Assembly: GCA_965262305.1 (NCBI GenBank)
Contig: CBDHEY010000002.1
Location: forward strand, 744,001-808,000
Length of the DNA stretch: 64,000 bases
Direction: 5' to 3'
From: CBDHEY01 sp965262305
GTDB lineage: Bacteria > Pseudomonadota > Gammaproteobacteria > Pseudomonadales > Cellvibrionaceae
Shown here piece after piece: positions 17,888 through 29,207 of the stretch; within the stretch, counting starts at the first letter, position 1, and each line of letters opens with the position of its first letter. The translations under genes were made by a program, and so were the position numbers. Under the pieces are notes generated by a model, which saw nothing but the letters and a program-made list of their open reading frames with translations, was not told the origin of the DNA and did not search any database.

Positions 17888-18730
17888 TTAGATAATCAGC
17901 ATCGATAAATCCACTGCTCTAACGTGCTTTGTTAAAGCGCCAAAAGACATATAATCAATATTATAGTGCAGGAATTTGGGAATATCTTCCTGACAAAGGT
18001 TTCCTGAAAGTTCAAATTTCGTTTCTAATTTGTCTAATTTTGAAGCTTCTTCTAGCATGGTGTGAGAAAAATTATCGAGCATAACAATATTCGCTTTAGC
18101 GAATAGTGCTTCGGCAAGCTCTTCGAGAGTTTCCACTTCGATTTCGATCGGCTTCTCAGGTTCCGTTTTTCTTGCTTTTTCGATAGCGGCAGTGATTGAA
18201 CCACACGCAGTTATGTGATTTTCTTTTATCAAAAATGCGTCGAATAGGCCAATTCGATGATTGTGGCATCCTCCGACAGTGACCGCATACTTTTGTGCAG
18301 TGCGAAGACCTGGAATAGTCTTGCGAGTGTCTAAAAGCTTGACTTGAGATCCTTTGACGAGTTTAGAATATTCTCGAGATTTGGTAGCAACTCCTGATAG
18401 CAACTGTAGGAAGTTAAGCGCAACTCGTTCACCCGTTAACAGTGTTTGGCTTTTCCCATTTAACGTTACGATTTTTTCGTTTTTTGATATTTCATCTCCG
18501 TCTTGAGTATGCCATGTAATCTCATGAAGCCCATCGAGTTGCTTAAAGGTTTCTTCCAACCAAGCTTGCCCGCAAAGAACGCAGTTCTCTCGAGTAATAA
18601 TTTCAGCTGTATCGACTCGTGTTTCTGGAATCAGGCGAGCTGTAATATCGCCTTCTCCTAGATCTTCGAGTAACGCGGACGTGACTTGCTTTGTTATATC
18701 TTCTTTTAAATCGTCAAGTGTTAAATTCAT
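17888..18730 (-). CDS. nadC: Nicotinate-nucleotide pyrophosphorylase (quinolinate phosphoribosyltransferase) NadC
   Basis: NadC converts quinolinate and PRPP to nicotinate mononucleotide in de novo NAD synthesis. The 280-residue protein has the family motifs EDLGEGDITA near the N-terminus, LDTRKTIPGLR and KYAVTVGGCHNHRIGLFDAFLIKENHI in the middle, and IEVEVETLEEL and NIVMLDNF toward the end. It starts 1 base after the stop of the aspartic protease gene. nadC next to the pil genes is conserved in Pseudomonas. Confidence 0.97.
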   Translation of the reverse strand: MNLTLDDLKEDITKQVTSALLEDLGEGDITARLIPETRVDTAEIITRENCVLCGQAWLEETFKQLDGLHEITWHTQDGDEISKNEKIVTLNGKSQTLLTGERVALNFLQLLSGVATKSREYSKLVKGSQVKLLDTRKTIPGLRTAQKYAVTVGGCHNHRIGLFDAFLIKENHITACGSITAAIEKARKTEPEKPIEIEVETLEELAEALFAKANIVMLDNFSHTMLEEASKLDKLETKFELSGNLCQEDIPKFLHYNIDYMSFGALTKHVRAVDLSMLII

Positions 18731-18731
18731 A

Positions 18732-19256
18732 TTATTTTATTTGGCGAATGGTGAGTTCTTTTCCTCTTTGAATTAATTCAAATTCTTTAAGCGCACTCAT
18801 ACCGAGTAGAATTTCGTTACCAGTCATTCCTGGATTTAGCGAAGCAGTTACATCGTAAAGTCTAATTGGGCCTAGCTCTAGAATATTAATCGATGATTTC
18901 CAAACTTTCACTCTTCCGTTCGCTGTCATCGCTACTGCTTGAGTCCCTTTTTTTAACCCTAATTTTCTTGCTAAGTGAGCGGGTATCGCGACGTCTGTCG
19001 CACCAGTATCCAACATGAAAATAACGTCACTACCATTTATTTTGCCAGTCGCGACATAATGTTGGTATTTGTTTCTAACTAGTGTTATCTCGGAAATTCC
19101 ATCCGCGCCGGTGTTTTCGTGAATTTGATTTGGATTGTATTGGCGCTCTTGCAATTGACCAAAAATATATGTGAGGCCGACAAATAAAATTATCCAACCT
19201 GCGATCAACATGGTGCGACCAATACTCTTTCCTGGAGTGGAGGATTCGTTGTTCAT
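18732..19256 (-). CDS. Membrane-anchored retropepsin-like aspartic protease
   Basis: The 174-residue protein has one N-terminal membrane helix (about residues 15-33) and a single clan AA aspartic protease domain with the catalytic triad D83-T84-G85 in FMLDTGATDVAIP. The second conserved segment, ILLGMSALKEFEL, is near the C-terminus. Such single-domain proteases act as dimers, here probably facing the periplasm. No substrate is known to me. It is directly upstream of nadC and divergent from the DUF1631 gene. Confidence 0.88.
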   Translation of the reverse strand: MNNESSTPGKSIGRTMLIAGWIILFVGLTYIFGQLQERQYNPNQIHENTGADGISEITLVRNKYQHYVATGKINGSDVIFMLDTGATDVAIPAHLARKLGLKKGTQAVAMTANGRVKVWKSSINILELGPIRLYDVTASLNPGMTGNEILLGMSALKEFELIQRGKELTIRQIK

Positions 19257-19529
19257 ATTTACATTTTAATATTTAAATTAGTATTAAAAAAGTTGCAATT
19301 TATTTCTTTGAGTTACCAATGTAATTTAGGTTCTAATTTTTTGTGTTTTTAGATTTTTTTGGCTAATTAGTGGTCATGTCACGGATTAGTTTTATTCATG
19401 TGATACATTTCTCGGTATCGATTTTTTTTACACCGTGTTTGTTATTTGAGCATTATACTCAATATGGCATATAGAGTTTGTGTATCCGTCTCTTCGAACC
19501 TTTTTCGCTTTACCAGGAGGCTATAGTAA

Positions 19530-21908
19530 GTGCCAGAGAACGCAAAATTGAAAGTCAATCCGAAGGTAGTACATTTGGAGCCTGAAAGTCAAAGAATTAC
19601 GCGCTCGCGAATTGCTCGTCTCCCTGCTCCTGTTCATGCAGTGCACGAGAAGGCTAAACATTTATTGTTGCAGCAGTTGAAAGTATTTTTTGATAAAGCG
19701 GATGACTCCCTGTTTGAGCTGGCTGATAAAGCTCACAGTAATCAGGAACAAAATCTTTATTTCGATTCTATGCGTGAAGTTCGCGTTCAGCGCATGAGTA
19801 TTGAAAAACGTTTTTCTGATGCAATCGACACCGCTTTTTCGGCACTTATCGTTTCTGACCCCAATCAAGAACGTAGCGTTTACGATGAGACTTTGTCAGC
19901 CGATGCGCTGTCGCTAGTTCAAAATGAAGACTTGGAAGAAATGGTGGCACTTGATTCTTCTGTTGCAAAAGCAAACAGAGAGTTGGGAGAACAGATCCAA
20001 CAAATCTCACTGAGAATTGACAGCCTAGTACCTGTCAAAGTTTACCAAAAAAATAATCCAATAGGCCCAGACGTACTTTGTTCTGCGTTTATGGATCAAA
20101 TTAAGCGATTAGATGTTGGAATAAAAGCCAAACTCGTCTTATTTAAGCTATTTGATAACTCGGTTATAGGCGGGTTAAAAGAAATTTATCGCGCAGTGAA
20201 CCAAACCCTGGTCGAACACAATGTGCTTCCTTCATTGTCCCACAGTGCAGGTCGGGTTCAAACAAACCCTAGAAATATCCCAAATACAGGAAATATAGCT
20301 GCGCCTCCTGCAAGCCAAGTTTCGACAGGACAAGTTCCGGTTGATAATTTAGACGTTGCGCAAGACGTGAGCCCTGAAGTGCTTGTTGCATTGCAAAGCA
20401 TATTGAATCAGCAGCCTACTGGTCATGGCCAGGCTATTTCTCCTGAGCTAGGCGTGGTGATGCACATGCTTTCTTCTGCTCAGCGCTCTCAGCAGGTTTC
20501 TCAAGGAGAAATAGCGAGAGTTAATGTTAGGAATCTGCTAGTTGAAATGCAGCAGCAACAGGGCATATCAGCGAAGATTGGGCGAGTTGATGACGAGGTG
20601 ATTAACCTCGTTAACATGCTGTTTGACTTTATTCTTGAAGACCGTAATCTAGCTACGCCCATGAAGGCGCTCATATCGAGAATGCAGATCCCTATAGTGA
20701 AAGTTGCGCTAGTTGATAAAAGCTTCTTTACCAAAGGTGGACATATTGCTCGGCGATTATTGAATGAGATGGCTACCGCTGCGATTGGATGGCAAGGCGA
20801 ATTAAATGGTAAAGGAAAAGATCCTTTGTACCGCAAAATGGAAGAGATTGTGCGGAAGTTAATTAATGAATTCGATACGAATGTAGGAATTTTCTCCGAG
20901 TTACTCGTCGATTTCACTGAGTTTTTAGAGAAAGAAAAGCGCCGAATCGCAGTACTAGAGCGCAGAACTGTTGACGCTGAAGACGGTAAGGCAAGAGCAG
21001 AGGTCGCTCGTACTACTGTTTCCCTCGAAATAGAACTAAGAACTGTTGATCAGCAACTACCGGAAGTTGTTAATAAAATGATTACAGACGTATGGAGCAA
21101 TGTGATGTTTGTAATCGGCCTTAAGCATGGCTATGAATCAGATAATTGGAAAGAAAGCATTACAACTTTAGAAGAGCTTGTTTGGAGTGTGAGAATGCCC
21201 ACTTCCAACGAAGAGCGCCACAAACTTATTCGTTTAGTGCCGAGTTTGCTCAAGAAATTGAGGGCTGGCTTCGACATTATTTCGTACAACCCGTTTGAAA
21301 TGTCCGAACTCTTTAAGGCTTTGGAGGAAGTTCATCTTGGTACAATTAGAGGAAAAAGCTTTGAGCCGGCAAACCTTGTCGAAAAGCCAAAACCAGTGGA
21401 AAAGGCAAAACAAAAGGTCAAAACCCAAGAATCAGACGCGAATATTGGAGAACTAAAATCTAAGGAAAATTCATCTAGTTTAAACGATGAGTTGGATGAA
21501 TTGGAAAAAGCGCTTGGTTTGAAGCCTTCTTCTGAGAAAGTGAGCCCTAAAGCGGCTTCTGCAGAAGGTGCTTCAGAGAGAATGGATACAATAGCTGATG
21601 GTGATAATGAGTCAGGAAAATTATTACCAGAGAATGACCCTCACATGTTACAAGTTAAGCAGTTTGTTCAGGGTGCTTGGTTCGACTTTAATAATGAGGA
21701 CAGTTCCACTTCAAGATGCCGCTTAGCGGCATTTATCAAGCCTACGGGAAAGTATATCTTTGTTAATCGAAACGGTATGAAAGTAGCAGAAAAATCTCAG
21801 CAAGAACTTGCTGAGGCATTGAAATCCGATAACCTTAAAGCGCTCGACAACAGCATGTTGTTTGACCGTGCGCTAGAGACTGTGGTTACAAGTCTTAGAA
21901 AGAATTAA
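19530..21908 (+). CDS. DUF1631 family protein
   Basis: This large 792-residue soluble protein of unknown function lies between nadC and ampD, the same place as its Pseudomonas homologue. The GTG start at 19530 is supported by a strong AGGAGG nine bases upstream. It is rich in helices and acidic residues. A long central domain (about 330-620) is followed by a charged, low-complexity linker (about 620-710) and a short C-terminal domain with AWFDF and TGKYIFVNRNGMKV, which resembles the PilZ-like C-terminal part noted in this family. No catalytic motif is recognisable. Confidence 0.9.
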   Translation: MPENAKLKVNPKVVHLEPESQRITRSRIARLPAPVHAVHEKAKHLLLQQLKVFFDKADDSLFELADKAHSNQEQNLYFDSMREVRVQRMSIEKRFSDAIDTAFSALIVSDPNQERSVYDETLSADALSLVQNEDLEEMVALDSSVAKANRELGEQIQQISLRIDSLVPVKVYQKNNPIGPDVLCSAFMDQIKRLDVGIKAKLVLFKLFDNSVIGGLKEIYRAVNQTLVEHNVLPSLSHSAGRVQTNPRNIPNTGNIAAPPASQVSTGQVPVDNLDVAQDVSPEVLVALQSILNQQPTGHGQAISPELGVVMHMLSSAQRSQQVSQGEIARVNVRNLLVEMQQQQGISAKIGRVDDEVINLVNMLFDFILEDRNLATPMKALISRMQIPIVKVALVDKSFFTKGGHIARRLLNEMATAAIGWQGELNGKGKDPLYRKMEEIVRKLINEFDTNVGIFSELLVDFTEFLEKEKRRIAVLERRTVDAEDGKARAEVARTTVSLEIELRTVDQQLPEVVNKMITDVWSNVMFVIGLKHGYESDNWKESITTLEELVWSVRMPTSNEERHKLIRLVPSLLKKLRAGFDIISYNPFEMSELFKALEEVHLGTIRGKSFEPANLVEKPKPVEKAKQKVKTQESDANIGELKSKENSSSLNDELDELEKALGLKPSSEKVSPKAASAEGASERMDTIADGDNESGKLLPENDPHMLQVKQFVQGAWFDFNNEDSSTSRCRLAAFIKPTGKYIFVNRNGMKVAEKSQQELAEALKSDNLKALDNSMLFDRALETVVTSLRKN

Positions 21909-22112
21909 AATCATTCTAACAAGCGGCCTTTTTGTTTAGTCCGCTTAAATTCCATTTGATCTTTTTTGCTACTCAATATTATTAATTGTCCTGATATTAC
22001 AAGTTGTTAGCACATTTGAAAGGCTTACTCGTTGCTGCCGGCTTTGTGATATTCGGTGACTTTTTTTTATGAATCGTTATCATAACTTCTGAAAGTAAAT
22101 TCGGAGGTTAAT

Positions 22113-22655
22113 TTGGTTCAGTCTGGATGGTATTCCCAAGCAAGTCGAGTTGATTCGCCAAATTTTGATTGTCGCCCTGATGGAAGTGAAATTAGTTTGC
22201 TTGTCATTCATAATATCAGCCTGCCGCCGGGAGAGTTTGGTGGAGGAAATGTTCAGCGCTTTTTTACCAATAAGTTAGACCCTAATCAACACGCCTTTTT
22301 TGAAGAAATTTACAGTCTAAGAGTGTCTGCGCATTGCCTGGTTGAAAGAACTGGCAAAGTAACTCAATTCGTGTCGTTTTTAGATCGGGCTTGGCACGCT
22401 GGTCGATCAAGTTTTGACGGGGTTGCAGAGTGCAATGATTATTCTATTGGCGTTGAACTGGAAGGAACTGACTCGCTCCCTTATACTCGCTCTCAATACT
22501 TGTCTTTGGTAACCTTAACAAAATATCTAATTCTTCAATTTCCGAAAATGACTTTCGATCGTATTGCGGGCCACTCTGAAATCGCTCCTGATAGAAAAAC
22601 TGATCCCGGCCCCGCATTTGACTGGGCATTCTATAAAAACCTTCTTTTAAACTAG
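22113..22655 (+). CDS. ampD: 1,6-anhydro-N-acetylmuramyl-L-alanine amidase AmpD
   Basis: AmpD is the cytoplasmic zinc amidase of muropeptide recycling; it removes the peptide from anhydro-muropeptides and so keeps AmpR-type beta-lactamase regulators uninduced. The 180-residue protein has zinc ligands H33 (in VIHNISLP), H154 (in AGHSEIAPDRKTDPGP) and D164, with Lys162 and Glu115 as catalytic residues. The start is a TTG at 22113 with GGAGG five bases upstream. ampE and ampG follow on the same strand, giving an unusually complete recycling cluster. Confidence 0.95.
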   Translation: MVQSGWYSQASRVDSPNFDCRPDGSEISLLVIHNISLPPGEFGGGNVQRFFTNKLDPNQHAFFEEIYSLRVSAHCLVERTGKVTQFVSFLDRAWHAGRSSFDGVAECNDYSIGVELEGTDSLPYTRSQYLSLVTLTKYLILQFPKMTFDRIAGHSEIAPDRKTDPGPAFDWAFYKNLLLN

Positions 22656-22790
22656 CCTGCGTATTAGATTAAGCAGAAAAACTAAGATCAATTTATGAGT
22701 TAATAGGTTAAATAGATCGGATATTGTAATATGCTCAGCTAATATTGATTATATTAAAATACCTACAAAGCGCTCAGGGGAAAAGTTAAC

Positions 22791-23630
22791 GTGGACTTAT
22801 TTACGGTTATCATCGCGATTGCCTTTATCCAGATTTGGGGTAATGACAACCCTCTGCATAAAGACCATTGGTTTCATCAGTGGGTATCGAGAGTAAATTC
22901 AAAGATTGAATCCAGTTCCTTTTTTTTCTTCGCTATTTCTGTGTTTGTCCCTGCGTTAGCGCTCGCTTCGATGATTCATTTCATTGGCGGTTACTCATAT
23001 TGGTTGGTTTTACCTATTTGTGTTGTGGTATTGCTTTATAGTTTTGGACGCGGAGAATTCAATGGCATAGTTAATGAATACACCAAGGCATGTAGTATAG
23101 AAGATTGGGAGTCGGCTGTGAGTAGGGCTGAAAGACTTGGTGTAAAAACAAGCGATTTGCTAGAGAATGACTGGGATCAATTGCACACGCATGTTTTGGA
23201 CGAGGCGGGATACCGCGGATTTGAGCGCATGTTTGTCATCTTGTTTTGGTTTCTTTTGTTAGGACCTGTTGCCGCATTAACATATCGGATGGCTTTTCTT
23301 TTCAATCGTCGTTATATGGACGAGAACGAATCTGCGGCCAAATTTTTGTGGCTTTTAGAATGGCCGGCAGTGAGAGTGCTAGGTTTATCCTTTGCATTAA
23401 CAGGAAATTTTGTTGGATGTTACAGACGCTGGCAAGAATGCTTACTATGTTCAACAAGAACAACTGTTGAAGTATTGAGCCCCACTATACTTGGAGCTTT
23501 GAGTGTCGACGATAACTTATCTCAAACCTGTGAGGTTACTCGAAAAGAACTAATGCTTCTTGAGCGCTTATATACGAGAACACTCTGGTTTTGGTTGGCA
23601 GTGGCTTCGATTCTCATTGTATTTACATAA
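22791..23630 (+). CDS. ampE: AmpE-like inner-membrane protein
   Basis: The 279-residue polytopic protein matches AmpE in place (after ampD) and in features. The N-terminus MDLFTVIIAIAFIQIWGNDNPLHKDHWFHQW resembles the family. GYRGFERMFVILFWFLLLGPVAALTYRM is present in the middle and a last helix ends the protein. The family belongs to the CobD/AmpE group. Its biochemical role is unclear, and proposed roles in beta-lactam sensing are not proven. The start is GTG at 22791. Confidence 0.9.
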   Translation: MDLFTVIIAIAFIQIWGNDNPLHKDHWFHQWVSRVNSKIESSSFFFFAISVFVPALALASMIHFIGGYSYWLVLPICVVVLLYSFGRGEFNGIVNEYTKACSIEDWESAVSRAERLGVKTSDLLENDWDQLHTHVLDEAGYRGFERMFVILFWFLLLGPVAALTYRMAFLFNRRYMDENESAAKFLWLLEWPAVRVLGLSFALTGNFVGCYRRWQECLLCSTRTTVEVLSPTILGALSVDDNLSQTCEVTRKELMLLERLYTRTLWFWLAVASILIVFT

Positions 23631-23655
23631 GCCTTTTGGTTTTCTTGACTGACCT

Positions 23656-25296
23656 ATGTCGCTCTCAATCAAAGCTGTTTTAGAGCATATCTCAAACCCC
23701 AAGACAGGGTATATGTTTTTATTTGGTTTTTCTGCCGGATTGCCCTATGCGTTGCTACTAGGAACGCTCTACGCGTGGCTATCAGATGCTCAAGTTGATC
23801 TAGAAAGTATGGGCGTTTTCTCGCTTATTGGTTTGGCCTATGCCTTCAAATTTCTTTGGTCTCCTTTAGTAGACAAGCTCAAGTTACCGTTTCTTAATCG
23901 GTTAGGAGTAAGGAAATCGTGGTTAATTCCAGCACAACTTATTTTGGCATTGATTCTGATTATCTTGTCTCAACTTAACCCTGATAAAGCATTGGGATGG
24001 TTTTCTCTTTTGGCTGGAATTGGCGCATTTGCTTCTGCAACTCAAGATATTGTGATCGATGCGTGGAGGATTGATGTCGCTGATGAACGGGTGACCGTAG
24101 AGCTTTTATCGAGCGTATACCAATTGGGTTATCGGCTTGCTGCATTGGCGGGCGGTGCGCTTGCGTTATTTTTGGCTGATGTTTATTCCTGGCCCTTAGT
24201 TTATATTTACATGGGTGTAATTATGTTGCTCGTTGCCATACTAAGTTTTTTTGCGCCAGATAAAAAAGAAATTGCTGAGCTAGAAACTGGTCAATCCCCT
24301 AATAATGAACTGCTTGACTCGACTCAGCGACAACGCTTAATCTCTCTTTGTTTAGTAGCGGCTTTTTGGGGGTGGGCGTTGTTTACTGTGATAACGTTTA
24401 TGATCTCTTCTCTAAGTTCCAGCCCCCAGGATCGACCAGATTCAGTGGCTTTTATTAAAATATATGGCCCTTTAATTGTTGTTGCCACTGTTATAATCCC
24501 TTCTATTCTTGCCGCTGTCTTAGTGAAACTAAATAATAATAGCCCCTCTCGAATCACTAAAGATGGTCCTTTCAATGCATTTGACAATGCTGTTAATTAT
24601 GGTTTTAAAACGCTGATTTTACCGCTTCAAGATCTTGTCATACGACTTGGTTGGGCGAGTATTTTGGTTTTAATGCTCATTTTATCCTATCGAATTACAG
24701 ATAATATTTGGGGGGCGTTTGCCTATCCTTTTTATCTTAATGAACTTCAATACTCAAAAACGGAAGTGGCAATAGCGTCGAAGTTTTTTGGTGTTGGCAT
24801 GACAATTTTAGGAATTGCGCTAGGTGGCGCTTTATTTTTATGGATAGGTCGCATGGCGACGCTCACTGTAGGAGCGTTTACTGCCGCTGCTAGTAATTTG
24901 CTTTATGCGCAGCTCGCCGCCGGCGGGGCAATCATTGATCTAGTGAGTTATTACTCTGGTTTTAGTTGGGCTGTATCTTTATTCGGGCAAGATGAAAGAA
25001 TGGCTCGATTAATGTTGGTGATTATGGGCGAAAATATTGCTGGCGGCTTAGCTGGTGCTGCTTTCGTTGCATATTTATCTTCTATAGCAAATAAAAAATA
25101 CAGCGCTGTTCAATATGCATTATTGTCATCTCTTACTTTTTTAGTTGGAACTCTGGGTCGAGGTGCGTTAGGGGAAATGATTGAAAAACAAGGTTATTTT
25201 TCTGTGTTTATTTTTACGGCGCTTCTTGGTGTGTTTGCCGTCGTATTATGCTTTTTGGAATGGTCTAGGCAACGTAAGAAGAATGTTGGCGTTTAA
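23656..25296 (+). CDS. ampG: Muropeptide permease AmpG (MFS)
   Basis: AmpG imports anhydro-muropeptides into the cytoplasm for recycling. The 546-residue protein has 12 or more membrane helices and the signatures of AmpG: FGFSAGLPYALLLGTLYAWL at the start, FLWSPLVDKLKLP after helix 2, and ATQDIVIDAWRIDV in helix 4-5. It starts 25 bases after ampE, so ampE and ampG are probably one transcript. AmpG next to ampD-ampE makes import and first processing one functional unit. Confidence 0.93.
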   Translation: MSLSIKAVLEHISNPKTGYMFLFGFSAGLPYALLLGTLYAWLSDAQVDLESMGVFSLIGLAYAFKFLWSPLVDKLKLPFLNRLGVRKSWLIPAQLILALILIILSQLNPDKALGWFSLLAGIGAFASATQDIVIDAWRIDVADERVTVELLSSVYQLGYRLAALAGGALALFLADVYSWPLVYIYMGVIMLLVAILSFFAPDKKEIAELETGQSPNNELLDSTQRQRLISLCLVAAFWGWALFTVITFMISSLSSSPQDRPDSVAFIKIYGPLIVVATVIIPSILAAVLVKLNNNSPSRITKDGPFNAFDNAVNYGFKTLILPLQDLVIRLGWASILVLMLILSYRITDNIWGAFAYPFYLNELQYSKTEVAIASKFFGVGMTILGIALGGALFLWIGRMATLTVGAFTAAASNLLYAQLAAGGAIIDLVSYYSGFSWAVSLFGQDERMARLMLVIMGENIAGGLAGAAFVAYLSSIANKKYSAVQYALLSSLTFLVGTLGRGALGEMIEKQGYFSVFIFTALLGVFAVVLCFLEWSRQRKKNVGV

Positions 25297-25305
25297 ATTG
25301 TTATT

Positions 25306-25614
25306 TTATGGGCGCCATAAGTGTTGCTTAAGATCGACCTTTCCATCGTTTACCAGAACCCCTTCTTCTTTTAAACGCAAAATTTGTATTCTTCGCCCAG
25401 GGTGATTTTCTGGCAAAGAAATTTTTCCCTGACTATTGATGATCCGATGCCACGGAAGCTCTGTTTGTTTTGGTAGCGAACGTAACAGGGTGCCAACGTA
25501 TCTAGAAGCGTTTTTTAATCCTGCATATTCAGCGACTCTGCCGTAGGTTGTGACCTTACCTAGAGGTATTGCCGCTATAACGGTAAAGATTGATTGGCGT
25601 TTCTCAGCATCCAA
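25306..25614 (-). CDS. Alkyltransferase-like protein (Atl / MGMT family, Cys replaced by Trp)
   Basis: The 102-residue protein matches the DNA-binding domain of O6-alkylguanine DNA alkyltransferases. The active-site PCHR is PWHR here (Trp55), so it cannot accept alkyl groups. Atl proteins bind O6-alkylguanine lesions and hand them to nucleotide excision repair. The helix-turn-helix region (GKVTTYGRVAEYAGLKNASRYVG) is intact. It converges with ampG over a 9-base gap. Confidence 0.92.
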   Translation of the reverse strand: MDAEKRQSIFTVIAAIPLGKVTTYGRVAEYAGLKNASRYVGTLLRSLPKQTELPWHRIINSQGKISLPENHPGRRIQILRLKEEGVLVNDGKVDLKQHLWRP

Positions 25615-25756
25615 ATTTCATATTTCCAGACTAAGAAGGGTTTATTATTGACTATCTAACCCCATTAGACATAAAGATTACAAATTTCGTGGCTAAGCTG
25701 TTCCATGCGGGCCTTTTTTGAGTGCTTACCTGGCAAGTAATTATAGAGAGATATCA

Positions 25757-26197
25757 GTGAGATTTTTACTGTTGCTTTTCATCCTAATTCCAATTTTAGA
25801 AATGTATGTTTTGATAAAAATTGGTTCTTCCATTGGTGCGTTGAGCACTATTGGGTTGGTATTCATTACTGCAGCCATTGGTTTAGGGTTGTTGCGCCAA
25901 CAAGGACCCAGTACCTTATTAAAAGCGCAGTCTCGTATGGCTTCAGGGCAAGTTCCAGCCAAAGAGATTGTAGAAGGTATGTTTCTGGCCGTTGGTGGAG
26001 CACTTTTATTGACTCCCGGCTTTATTACTGATTCGATTGGTTTTTGTTGCCTAATTCCAGGGTTGAGAAGCGCTTTAATCAGTTATGGTCTGAGCAATAT
26101 AAAATTTTCTAATATGACCAATACTCCGCGAAGACCCGACTCTCAAGCTGAATCGCAAAAAACCACCATTGAAGGTGAGTTTAGAAGGGAAGACTAA
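25757..26197 (+). CDS. fxsA: FxsA family membrane protein
   Basis: The 146-residue protein has the FxsA N-terminus (RFLLLLFILIPILEMYVLIKIG), a second helix pair with TIGLVFITAAIGLGLLRQQG and the conserved LLLTPGFITDSIGF segment, then a polar tail. FxsA overexpression relieves exclusion of phage T7 by the F plasmid in E. coli; its normal role is unknown. The GTG at 25757 is preferred because GAGAG precedes it; a TTG at 25718 would add 13 polar residues. It lies just upstream of groES, a common arrangement. Confidence 0.88.
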   Translation: MRFLLLLFILIPILEMYVLIKIGSSIGALSTIGLVFITAAIGLGLLRQQGPSTLLKAQSRMASGQVPAKEIVEGMFLAVGGALLLTPGFITDSIGFCCLIPGLRSALISYGLSNIKFSNMTNTPRRPDSQAESQKTTIEGEFRRED

Positions 26198-26365
26198 TTC
26201 ATTCGTAAAAAATTCCAAAAATAGTGTTGAATTATTTTTTTCTATACCCATTTTGTGGATCACAAGCTTTATTGAAATACCACCTAATACCTAGAGTGGT
26301 ATCAATTTAAACCGGCTTATCAGCCAAATATTGGTAATAAAATCGCAATTAGGAGACATAATCCA

Positions 26366-26656
26366 ATGAATATTCGTCCTTTACACGATCGTGTAGTAGT
26401 TCGCCGCAAAGAGGAAGAAGAAACTTCAGCTGGCGGCATTGTTCTACCAGGTTCAGCTAAAGAAAAACCAAACCAAGGTGAAGTTGTCGCTGTTGGTTCT
26501 GGAAAGGTTCTTGATAATGGCGAGTCCCGTCCAGTAGATGTCAAGGTGGGAGATATCGTCGTTTTTGGTAAGTATGCAGGCAGTGACACTATCGAAATTG
26601 GTGGTGAAGAATTAGTCATTCTTAGCGAGAGCGATATTAAAGCTGTTGTCGAGTAA
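26366..26656 (+). CDS. groES: Co-chaperonin GroES
   Basis: GroES is the 10-kDa cap of the GroEL folding chamber. The 96-residue product has the usual start MNIRPLHDRVVVRR, the mobile loop EEETSAGGIVLPGSAKEKPNQG and the dome motif. AGGAG lies 8-12 bases upstream of the ATG. It forms an operon with groEL (96-base spacing). I do not see a CIRCE element; control is probably by sigma-32, but no confident site can be named. Confidence 0.99.
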   Translation: MNIRPLHDRVVVRRKEEEETSAGGIVLPGSAKEKPNQGEVVAVGSGKVLDNGESRPVDVKVGDIVVFGKYAGSDTIEIGGEELVILSESDIKAVVE

Positions 26657-26752
26657 ATTCGAGTAAAACGTTGGTTTAGCGAATCTTGATTTTATTAGAC
26701 GCTAAATTATTTTGAAATAAAATATAACTTAGATAGTAAGGAAATTATTACT

Positions 26753-28393
<1,641 letters not shown>

Positions 28394-28409
28394 GATCCGC
28401 TAAAGTATT

Positions 28410-28439
28410 AAAAAGCCCCTGTTATCAGGGGTTTTTTTT
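28410..28439 (+). terminator. Intrinsic terminator of groESL
   Basis: AAAAGCCCCTG and CAGGGGTTTT pair around a TTAT loop and are followed by eight T residues. It is a textbook rho-independent terminator 17 bases after the groEL stop. Confidence 0.95.
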
Positions 28440-28507
28440 GCACGGGATGGTCTGATGTTTGCTGAGACCGTATAACATGTTTAATTTAAACTATTAGGGG
28501 AAGTCAC

Positions 28508-29089
28508 ATGGCTATAGAATTACCTGAATTACCATATGCGAAAGATGCATTAGCACCACATATTTCTGAAGAGACACTTGAGTTCCACTACGGAAAGCAT
28601 CATCAAACATACGTTACAAAATTAAATGGTTTGATTCCTGGTTCTGAGTTCGAAGGTAAGAGCTTGGAAGAAATCGTGAAATCTTCAAGTGGTGGTGTTT
28701 TTAATAATGCTGCACAAATTTGGAACCATACTTTTTACTGGAATTGTTTAAGCCCAAATGGTGGTGGTGAAGCGAGTGGCGCTGTTGCTGAAGCAATAAA
28801 CACAGCGTTTGGTTCATTCGAGAAATTTAAGGAAGAATTCACTAATTCTGCAATTAACAATTTTGGTTCAAGCTGGACTTGGTTAGTAAAAAATGCCGAC
28901 GGCTCAGTTGCAATTGTGAACACATCTAATGCAGCGACACCATTAACCGATGATAGTGTAACACCGATTTTGACTGTCGACTTGTGGGAACATGCATACT
29001 ACATTGATTACCGAAATGCTCGCCCAGCGTATATGGAAGCCTTCTGGAAATTGGTTAACTGGGAATTCGTAAATTCGAATTTTGCTTAG
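28508..29089 (+). CDS. sodB: Iron superoxide dismutase SodB
   Basis: SodB converts superoxide to hydrogen peroxide and oxygen in the cytoplasm. The 193-residue protein has metal ligands H27, H74, D158 and H162 (motif DLWEHAYYIDYRN). Gln70 in AAQIWNH is the residue typical of the iron form; manganese enzymes usually carry their Gln elsewhere. AGGGGAAG precedes the ATG. It has its own strong terminator. Confidence 0.97.
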   Translation: MAIELPELPYAKDALAPHISEETLEFHYGKHHQTYVTKLNGLIPGSEFEGKSLEEIVKSSSGGVFNNAAQIWNHTFYWNCLSPNGGGEASGAVAEAINTAFGSFEKFKEEFTNSAINNFGSSWTWLVKNADGSVAIVNTSNAATPLTDDSVTPILTVDLWEHAYYIDYRNARPAYMEAFWKLVNWEFVNSNFA

Positions 29090-29110
29090 TAAAATAGGTT
29101 AAGTCTACTT

Positions 29111-29136
29111 AAAAGCCGGGAATTCCCGGCTTTTTT
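29111..29136 (+). terminator. Intrinsic terminator of sodB
   Basis: A perfect palindrome, AAAAGCCGGGAATTCCCGGCTTTTTT, ends in a T run 22 bases after the sodB stop. Confidence 0.93.
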
Positions 29137-29207
29137 CGTTTTTAAAGTGTTGAATTAATAACAGAAAGATCATTTAATTAAGTCCTGATAAATAACAGGA
29201 TCAAAAA

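Noticed and set aside
12089..17888. tRNA gene near pilA as in Pseudomonas
   Set aside because: No cloverleaf with T-arm GTTCRANNC seen between pilB and nadC; the insertion is therefore not called tRNA-associated.
21920..21945. Terminator after the DUF1631 gene
   Set aside because: AAGCGG/CCGCTT stem is only 6 bp with a 14-base T-rich loop; too weak to call.
26200..26365. Sigma-32 or CIRCE element before groES
   Set aside because: No inverted repeat of the CIRCE type; -35/-10 sigma-32 matches have wrong spacing.
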